NCBI GenBank assembly: GCA_900756945.1
Contig: CAAELZ010000036.1
Location: forward strand, 1 to 18,750
Source of the DNA: an uncultured Collinsella sp.
GTDB taxonomy: Bacteria; Actinomycetota; Coriobacteriia; Coriobacteriales; Coriobacteriaceae
DNA: 18,750 bases
Direction of reading: 5' to 3'
Position numbers and translations under genes: made by a program. Numbering within the stretch: position 1 is the stretch's first letter; every line of letters begins with the position of its first letter. Shown here piece by piece: positions 14,117 to 18,750 of the stretch. Under the pieces are notes generated by a model that saw only the letters and a program-made list of their open reading frames with translations, searched no databases and had not been told where the DNA came from.

Positions 14117-15517
14117 ATGGCTTCTTCTGATGCAACACAACGAGCAGTCCTTGCCGGACTTTCGTGTGGGATCGGCCTTGCCGCTCCCGTGGTTATGTAT
14201 GCCGCGACGCTGCCGTTTTCGTCGGTGAACGAGACGGTCGTGGCGGGTGCAGTTCCCTTCGCCGTGGGCGCGGTGGCGGGCGTGGGTATCTATGCCGCCT
14301 CGCTGGGTATCTCCGAGTATCGTGCGCAGCGTGAAGAGCGTCTGTTCCAGCCCGATGCCATGGGCGGTGCCGCCAATCTCAATCAGCATCAAAGCGAGTT
14401 CAAGACCGCCTCGATTCCAGCTCAGCAGCAGGATGCGATTCCGTACGCTGCGGCTTCTGCTTCTCAGGCTCAGTCGGAGCAGTCTACCTCGGCATTCCTT
14501 TCCGGCCTGACTGGTGCGTTCCAGCGCCGTCATGTCGATGATGGTGTCCCTACCATCGCTCGAGCCGCAGATGCTATGGACGAGGCCGAGGCTTGGTCCA
14601 TGATCGACAGCATGCTCGACGACGATTCGCCGGTGAGCTGCGACCCTGCACGCTCGCGCGACGTCTATCAAGTCGCCATCGACGAGCTCACCAACGGCGG
14701 GCAGACCGGCTCCTTCAATCGCGATGATATCGCCGCCGCGGCACGCGCCGTGTCGGGCTCCCAGGCCGCCCCTGCGGGCAGCACGGCGGCTTTCGTGGCA
14801 CTCGTTGCCAATGCGGCGGTCAATAACGCCTACAGCGCTACCTCGGCGGACGCGAACGCTTCTGCCGATAATTCGTACGTTGATGAAGCCATGACCGCGG
14901 ACGAGGAGGCTGTTGCCGCCCGCCGTGCCGCCGAAAGCTCGCTTTGGGGCGCTCCTGCCCAGCAGCAGGCGGCTGAGGCTGCGCCGTACAATGCAAACCT
15001 CGCCAGCATGCCTATCATCTCCGGTGCCGCGGGCATCGATCTCGATGACCTCGATGAGCCTGCAGCCATCACCGCATCGATTGATGCCCAAGATCGCATC
15101 GACACCGGCGACCTTCCGGACGCCTCGCTCGAGGTTGATGTCCCCATGGCCGATTACTCGGGCCACGAGGGTATGTGGGCCGCCGCCACCGCGATTCTGG
15201 ATGAGATTGACGAGCCTGCTCCTGTTTCAGCCCCCGCTCCCGTCGCTGCCCCTCAGCCTGCTGCCCCCGCCTATGTCGGCCGTCACAGCGCTGTGTTCCC
15301 CGAGGATACTGCCCGTATCTCGCGTGAGAGCATCGAGCGGGCCGAGGCTATTGCCGCCGGCATTATGGAAAATCGTCGTCACGAGCGCGTCAATCAGATC
15401 CTCGAGGAAGAGATCGAGCGTCTTCAGTCCTCTACCGCCAAGCGTACGGGCCGTGCTTATCTGAGCGTTATCGAGGGCGGTACCGCCAGCTTCGCGCCGC
15501 TCCGTGCGGAGGCATAA
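14117..15517 (+). CDS. Hypothetical protein: two N-terminal membrane helices and a long Ala-rich acidic domain
   Basis: I do not recognise a family. The 466-residue protein begins with two hydrophobic helices (about 9-34 and 38-64) separated by a short polar turn, which would place both ends on the same side, probably the cytoplasm. A basic stretch EYRAQREERLF follows. The middle (about 75-385) is Ala/Asp/Glu/Ser-rich and looks largely disordered. The C-terminus (about 389-466) is more structured, with a predicted charged helix containing SRESIERAEAIAAGIMENRR and VNQILEEEIERLQ, then RAYLSVIEGG. The ATG at 14117 has GGGGAGAG a few bases upstream. A longer frame from TTG at 14090 is less likely. 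The VanZ-like gene begins 7 bp after its stop, so the two form an operon. A scaffold or envelope-associated role is possible but unproven. Confidence 0.75.
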   Translation: MASSDATQRAVLAGLSCGIGLAAPVVMYAATLPFSSVNETVVAGAVPFAVGAVAGVGIYAASLGISEYRAQREERLFQPDAMGGAANLNQHQSEFKTASIPAQQQDAIPYAAASASQAQSEQSTSAFLSGLTGAFQRRHVDDGVPTIARAADAMDEAEAWSMIDSMLDDDSPVSCDPARSRDVYQVAIDELTNGGQTGSFNRDDIAAAARAVSGSQAAPAGSTAAFVALVANAAVNNAYSATSADANASADNSYVDEAMTADEEAVAARRAAESSLWGAPAQQQAAEAAPYNANLASMPIISGAAGIDLDDLDEPAAITASIDAQDRIDTGDLPDASLEVDVPMADYSGHEGMWAAATAILDEIDEPAPVSAPAPVAAPQPAAPAYVGRHSAVFPEDTARISRESIERAEAIAAGIMENRRHERVNQILEEEIERLQSSTAKRTGRAYLSVIEGGTASFAPLRAEA

Positions 15518-15524
15518 CTTCTGC

Positions 15525-15974
15525 ATGGTTAAGATCAATCGAAAATGGGCGGTCGTAACCTGCCTGATGGCGCTCTTGATCTGGGGCAATTCGCTGGTTC
15601 CCGGCTCGGGGTCGGGCTCACTGAGCCTAACGGTCATGGAAGCTATCCGCGGTTTCCTGCACGGCGTGGGACTTCCATATGAATGGGTGACCAACTTTGT
15701 TGTTCGTAAGTGCGCGCATTTTACCGAGTATTTGGTGCTCGGCATCCTGGCAACGCACGCCTTTGATTTTGAGGGCCGACGCACCTTTGACGTGCTGCTG
15801 CCCACGGCAGTGTTCCTGCTGCTGATTCCCTCGATCGACGAGACGATTCAGCTCTTTGTGCCGGGACGCGCCGGCATGATCACTGATGTGATGATCGACT
15901 GCTGTGGAGCGGCAACGGGCGTTGTGCTCCGATATCTCTTACGGTCGCTGATGTGCGCCAAAAAGGCCGCCTAA
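15525..15974 (+). CDS. VanZ-family membrane protein
   Basis: The 149-residue protein shows the VanZ-like pattern: first helix with LLIWGNSLVPG, the conserved RKCAHFTEYLVLGIL segment, a third helix ending in PSIDETIQLFVPGRAG, and the last helix MITDVMIDCCGAATG. Four membrane helices are expected. VanZ itself gives low-level teicoplanin resistance in enterococci, but most chromosomal homologues have unknown roles, so resistance should not be assumed. The ATG at 15525 uses GGAGG at 15508-15512, inside the end of the upstream gene, at a long 12-base spacing. An upstream in-frame GTG at 15504 would leave that site inside the gene, so I prefer 15525. The gap to the upstream gene is only 7 bp, so translation is probably coupled. 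Its stop codon lies within the terminator stem. Confidence 0.85.
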   Translation: MVKINRKWAVVTCLMALLIWGNSLVPGSGSGSLSLTVMEAIRGFLHGVGLPYEWVTNFVVRKCAHFTEYLVLGILATHAFDFEGRRTFDVLLPTAVFLLLIPSIDETIQLFVPGRAGMITDVMIDCCGAATGVVLRYLLRSLMCAKKAA

Positions 15975-16007
15975 GGACGCATTGTTTGGTCCTAGGCGGC
16001 CTTTTTT
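15960..16007. terminator. Bidirectional terminator overlapping the VanZ-like stop codon
   Basis: Arms AAAAAGGCCGCCTA and TAGGCGGCCTTTTT (15960-15973 and 15993-16006) pair over 14 bp. After a bulged A, four more base pairs (GGAC/GTCC) close a 10-nt loop. A and T runs flank both sides. It lies between convergent genes and can serve both the VanZ-like gene and the ROK kinase. Confidence 0.88.
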
Positions 16008-16089
16008 ATTGGAGGGCTTATATGAGGTGTGGCGGCGTCGTTCCATAGGTCGGATTTGCCGGGTGCGCCACGCCCTGTGGGTGCGTCTG

Positions 16090-16977
16090 TTACTGAAGCG
16101 CCTGTGCGCCTAGGGCCAGGCAGCCCATGATGCCCTGCTTGCCCTCGAGGCTGTTGTTGACGATGTAGGTATCGATGTCGTTGACCTCGGGCGTGACGAT
16201 ATAGCCGTTGAGCATCTCGGCGCACTTCTTGCGCGCGAGCGGCACGATGGGGGTGTGGTCGGCCACGCCGCCGCCGATGACGATCTTCTGCGGCGCATAG
16301 CACAGGATGAAGGTCATGAGCGCCTGCGCCAGATAGCCGGCGAGCAGATCCATGGCCTCCGGGTCATCGGCCATGTCTCCGGCGCTCTTGCCATCCCAGC
16401 GCCTTTTAACGCCGGGGCCGGCGATGAGGCCCTCGAGGCAGTTGTCGTGGAAGGGGCAGGCGCTGTGCTCGCCAATGGTGTCGCGCGGGTCGCGCGTGAC
16501 CAGGATGTGACCGGCCTCGGGATGCATCATGCCGTGCACGAGCTTACCGCCCGAGAGCACGCCAGCGCCCACGCCGGTACCGATGGTCAGATACACCACG
16601 TCCGTGAGGCCCTGGGCGCAACCAAAGGTGACCTCGCCCAGGCAGGCGACGTTGACGTCGGTGTCGTAGCCGCAGGGAATATTGAGCTCGTTTTGGATGG
16701 TGCCCAGCAGGTCAAAGTAGCGCCATGCCGTTTTGGGCGTCTCCAGGATCTTGCCGTATTGGGGCGAGGCGGGGTTGACTGCGGTGGGGCCAAAGGCGCC
16801 GATGCCTAGCGCGGCGATGCCCTTGTTCGCAAACCATGCGTTGACGGCCTCGACGGTCTCCTGCGGGGTCGTGGTCGCGATCTGCTCGCACTCCAGGACC
16901 ATACCGTCTGCATAGCCCGTGGCGCAGACCATCTTGGTGCCGCCGGCCTCGAGCGCTCCGATAAGCTGCTCTGCCAT
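16090..16977 (-). CDS. ROK-family sugar kinase, fructokinase-like
   Basis: ROK kinases phosphorylate hexoses in the cytoplasm with ATP. The 295-residue protein has the N-terminal phosphate-binding loop GALEAGGTKMVCA (7-19), the catalytic region YDTDVNVACLGE with Asp107 as likely base, and TIGTGVGAGVLSGGKLVHG. It then has PEAGH (153-157) followed by a zinc pattern Cys174-x2-His177-x2-Cys180 in CPFHDNCLEGLIAGPG. The CLEGLIAGPG wording with a His in the zinc site is closer to the YdhR/ScrK fructokinase branch than to NagC-like regulators, and there is no DNA-binding domain. The frame is open to 17196, but the ATG at 16977 has GAGAGGA just upstream and gives the usual N-terminus. It has its own promoter (17014-17041). 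Exact sugar preference is inferred. Confidence 0.85.
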   Translation of the reverse strand: MAEQLIGALEAGGTKMVCATGYADGMVLECEQIATTTPQETVEAVNAWFANKGIAALGIGAFGPTAVNPASPQYGKILETPKTAWRYFDLLGTIQNELNIPCGYDTDVNVACLGEVTFGCAQGLTDVVYLTIGTGVGAGVLSGGKLVHGMMHPEAGHILVTRDPRDTIGEHSACPFHDNCLEGLIAGPGVKRRWDGKSAGDMADDPEAMDLLAGYLAQALMTFILCYAPQKIVIGGGVADHTPIVPLARKKCAEMLNGYIVTPEVNDIDTYIVNNSLEGKQGIMGCLALGAQALQ

Positions 16978-17013
16978 AGTATTCCTCTCTGGGACGAGTT
17001 GCTCCGTGACTAA

Positions 17014-17041
17014 AGTATAGGGCTCTAAACCATTTAAGAAA
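17014..17041 (-). promoter_or_regulatory. Probable promoter of the ROK kinase gene
   Basis: On the - strand, TATACT (complement of 17014-17019) is a strong -10 box. TTTCTT (complement of 17036-17041) lies 16 bp upstream as a weak -35. The leader is about 30 nt. It begins only a few bases after the aminotransferase terminator. Confidence 0.6.
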
Positions 17042-17046
17042 GCGCT

Positions 17047-17091
17047 ATAAAAAGAAGCCTCGCAACGTGGCGGGCGGTGCGGGGCTTCTTT
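17047..17091 (-). terminator. Intrinsic terminator of the aminotransferase gene
   Basis: A 14-bp stem with one mismatch (17051-17064 and 17078-17091), 13-nt loop. On the - strand it is followed by TTTTTATAG. It separates the aminotransferase from the ROK kinase promoter. Confidence 0.88.
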
Positions 17092-17116
17092 GGTTGCTTT
17101 AGTTGCCGGGCCGTCA

Positions 17117-18298
17117 TTACCCGCGCGGCTTGATTTTATCACGTAGCGACTTGAGGTTCTCCAGTGCCGCGTTAAGCGTCTCGTCCAGCTTGGCAAAGTG
17201 GAAACGAATCAGATGGTTGACGGGCTCGCGGAAGAAGCTCGAGCCGGGCACGGCGCCCACGCCCACCTTGGATGCGAGGTCCTCGCAGAATTCGAGGTCG
17301 CTGTCATAGCCAAACTCAGAGATGTCCATCATGACGTAGTAGGCGCCCTGTGGCACGTTATGCTCAAGACCGATGCTATCGAGCCCCTGGCAGAACAGGT
17401 CGCGTTTGGCGGTATAGAGGTTAAGGACCTCATCGTAATAGCTGTCGTCGAAGTTGAGGGCGGTGACAACGGCTTCCTGCAGGGGAGCGGCGGCACCCAC
17501 GGTGAGAAAGTCGTGGACCTTCTTGATACGCTCGGTGATCTGGGCCGGGGCGATGGTGTAGCCCAGACGCCAGCCGGTGATGGAGTACGTCTTAGACAGC
17601 GAGCTGCAGCTGATGGTTCGCTCGAACATGCCGGGCAGCGTGGCCATATAGACGTGCTCATGGGGCGCGTAGACGATGTGCTCGTATACCTCGTCGGTGA
17701 TGCAGTAGGCGTCGTACTGTTTGCAGAGGTCGGCGATAAAGGTGAGCTCCTCGCGCGTAAAGACCTTGCCACAGGGGTTGGACGGGTTGCACAGGACGAT
17801 CGCCTTGGGATCGTTGTCGCGGAAGGCCGCCTCGAGCACCTCACGGTCAAAGTCGAACGCAGGCGGGTTGAGCGGCACGTAGATGGGCTCGGCACCCGAA
17901 AGGATCGTGTCGGCGCCGTAGTTCTCATAGAACGGCGAGAAGATGACGACCTTGTCGCCGGGGTTCGTGACCGTCATCATGGCGGCCATCATGGCCTCGG
18001 TGGAGCCGCAGGTGACTACGATATTCTCGTTGGGGTTCACCGGCATGCCCATAAAGTGCTCCTGTTTGGCGGCGAGCGCCTCGCGCATGGCCTGGGAGCC
18101 CCAGGTGATGGAGTACTGGTGATAGAGCGGCTTGGGGTCGCTGGCGATGGCGCTGAAGCTATCGAGCAGCTGCGCCGGGGGATCGAAGTCGGGGAAGCCC
18201 TGCGAGAGATTGACAGCGCCGTACTTATTGGAGATGCGTGTCATGCGGCGGACGACCGAATCGGTAAATCTTGCCGTGCGGTTGGAGAGTTCTTTCAT
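17117..18298 (-). CDS. PLP-dependent class I/II aminotransferase
   Basis: The 393-residue fold-type I enzyme transfers amino groups between an amino acid and a 2-oxo acid. Visible landmarks are NLSQGFPDFDPP (30-41), NPSNPCGK (171-178, substrate and PLP contact), the TDEVYEH segment with Asp202, which would hold the PLP ring nitrogen, and SSLSKTYSITGWRLGY with Lys236 as Schiff-base lysine. The C-terminal HLIRFHFAK has the carboxylate-binding Arg. This is the aspartate/methionine/kynurenine aminotransferase-like branch; specificity cannot be set from sequence. The ATG at 18298 has AAAGGA at a good distance. The gene is monocistronic on the - strand with a terminator at 17047-17091. It is divergent from the tRNA cluster, and no clear promoter was found. 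Confidence 0.9.
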   Translation of the reverse strand: MKELSNRTARFTDSVVRRMTRISNKYGAVNLSQGFPDFDPPAQLLDSFSAIASDPKPLYHQYSITWGSQAMREALAAKQEHFMGMPVNPNENIVVTCGSTEAMMAAMMTVTNPGDKVVIFSPFYENYGADTILSGAEPIYVPLNPPAFDFDREVLEAAFRDNDPKAIVLCNPSNPCGKVFTREELTFIADLCKQYDAYCITDEVYEHIVYAPHEHVYMATLPGMFERTISCSSLSKTYSITGWRLGYTIAPAQITERIKKVHDFLTVGAAAPLQEAVVTALNFDDSYYDEVLNLYTAKRDLFCQGLDSIGLEHNVPQGAYYVMMDISEFGYDSDLEFCEDLASKVGVGAVPGSSFFREPVNHLIRFHFAKLDETLNAALENLKSLRDKIKPRG

Positions 18299-18382
18299 GA
18301 CGGTCCTTTCGAGGATTTGCAGTGGCGCAAGTTTACTCCTATGAAACCGGTGGGATTTGCTCGAAATGGTCTCGAAAAACTC

Positions 18383-18401
18383 TTTTCAAAATTCTTGAAA
18401 A
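18383..18401. promoter_or_regulatory. Inverted repeat between aminotransferase and tRNA-His
   Basis: TTTTCAA-AATTC-TTGAAAA is a perfect 7-bp inverted repeat in an AT-rich stretch just upstream of the tRNA promoter. It could be an operator or an upstream promoter element for either divergent unit. The function is unknown. Confidence 0.3.
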
Positions 18402-18408
18402 TTGGGGC

Positions 18409-18437
18409 TTGCATCGCGTGGCGTTCCTTGCAATAAT
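18409..18437 (+). promoter_or_regulatory. Probable promoter of the tRNA cluster
   Basis: TTGCAT (18409-18414), a 17-bp spacer, and AATAAT (18432-18437). The predicted start near 18444 is about 20 nt before tRNA-His, as is usual for tRNA operons. Confidence 0.7.
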
Positions 18438-18463
18438 AGTCGAGCGCGAAGCGCACAGGACAC

Positions 18464-18541
18464 GGTGGGTGTAGCTCAGTTGGCTAGAGCGACGGGTTGT
18501 GGTCCCGTAGGTCGAGGGGTCGAGACCCTTTACCCACCCCA
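18464..18541 (+). tRNA. tRNA-His (anticodon GTG)
   Basis: The cloverleaf folds fully. The acceptor stem GTGGGTG (18465-18471) pairs with TACCCAC (18531-18537). The D arm and the anticodon arm ACGGG/CCCGT hold loop TTGTGGT with anticodon GTG. The genome encodes the extra G at -1 (18464) opposite C73, the identity element for histidine, and an encoded CCA end (18539-18541). An odd feature is that position 54 of the T loop is G (18519) instead of the almost universal T. Confidence 0.95.
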
Positions 18542-18563
18542 GTTTTTGCTTCGTGTTGATATC

Positions 18564-18639
18564 GGGTCGTTAGCTCAGTTGGTAGAGCAGGGGACTCTTA
18601 ATCCCAAGGTCCAGGGTTCGACCCCCTGACGGCCCACCA
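18564..18639 (+). tRNA. tRNA-Lys (anticodon CTT), copy 1
   Basis: Seventy-six bases with CCA encoded. The acceptor GGGTCGT pairs with ACGGCCC, the T arm CAGGG-TTCGACC-CCCTG is regular, and the anticodon loop CTCTTAA gives CTT for lysine AAG codons. The top pair of the anticodon stem (27-43) is G-A, not paired. It lies 22 bp after tRNA-His, so both are probably one transcript. Confidence 0.95.
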
Positions 18640-18652
18640 CACGATATCTCCT

Positions 18653-18678
18653 CTAAAGTCCGCCACAACGGACTTTAG
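18653..18678. terminator. Hairpin between the two tRNA-Lys genes
   Basis: Perfect 10-bp stem CTAAAGTCCG / CGGACTTTAG with a 6-nt loop. Only CTTTG follows, so as an intrinsic terminator it is weak. It may instead be a processing signal within the tRNA transcript. Confidence 0.45.
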
Positions 18679-18682
18679 CTTT

Positions 18683-18750
18683 GGGTCGTTAGCTCAGTTG
18701 GTAGAGCAGGGGACTCTTAATCCCAAGGTCCAGGGTTCGACCCCCTGACG
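18683..18750 (+). tRNA. tRNA-Lys (anticodon CTT), copy 2, cut by the window end
   Basis: The 68 visible bases are identical to the first 68 of copy 1. The last eight bases (rest of the acceptor stem and CCA) are beyond the window. It is a tandem duplication with a hairpin-bearing spacer of 43 bp. Confidence 0.9.

Noticed and set aside
15525..15974. Glycopeptide-resistance gene call for the VanZ-like protein
   Set aside because: No van cluster is present, and chromosomal VanZ-family proteins are common without any link to resistance.
16978..17196. N-terminal extension of the ROK kinase frame
   Set aside because: It runs through the promoter, the aminotransferase terminator and the end of the aminotransferase gene. 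The start at 16977 has a ribosome site and a normal N-terminus.
18464..18750. tRNA cluster as a mobile-element attachment site
   Set aside because: No integrase gene and no duplicated tRNA 3' end beyond the tandem tRNA-Lys itself is visible in the window.
1..18750. CRISPR array, rRNA genes or prophage
   Set aside because: No regularly spaced direct repeats, rRNA signatures or phage structural genes were seen.

Overview
The window looks like the chromosome of a high-GC Gram-positive actinobacterium, most likely of the class Coriobacteriia and plausibly Collinsella. The signs are GC-rich third codon positions, a Rho factor with a very long Ala/Lys/Arg-rich N-terminal extension, a CarD-type regulator, and many short intergenic palindromes. 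The genus is inferred from the overall impression of the genes and repeats, not from a search.

Layout. Positions 1-275 hold the 3' end of a membrane protein gene. Nicotinate phosphoribosyltransferase (pncB) and glutamate 5-kinase (proB) follow on the + strand. A proline-iminopeptidase-like hydrolase on the - strand separates proB from proA. After proA come an HD-domain hydrolase (+), a Y1/HUH transposase of the REP-associated type (RAYT, -) and a CarD/CdnL-type regulator (-). Divergent from the regulator is argS (+), followed by a 530-bp intergenic region with several palindromes, then rho (+). A two-TM hypothetical protein and a VanZ-like membrane protein (+) follow. A ROK sugar kinase and a class I aminotransferase lie on the - strand. 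The window ends in a tRNA cluster: tRNA-His, tRNA-Lys and a second tRNA-Lys cut by the window edge.

Functional themes. NAD salvage (pncB), proline synthesis from glutamate (proB and proA) and translation (argS and the tRNAs) sit beside transcription control (rho and the CarD-like gene). The aminotransferase and sugar kinase are single metabolic genes, each with its own signals.

The most unusual layer is the repeats. A 44-bp palindromic repeat occurs three times (5989-6032 +, 6759-6802 +, 8004-8047 -). Each copy begins inside the TAA stop codon of the gene before it, points the same way relative to that gene, and is followed by an ordinary intrinsic terminator. Two copies in inverted orientation bracket the RAYT gene, which is the expected arrangement for a REP/RAYT system. 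The argS stop codon carries a related-looking palindrome. Two more palindromes with a GGGAC core lie near 3123 and 11030, and a 150-bp extended palindrome sits upstream of rho.
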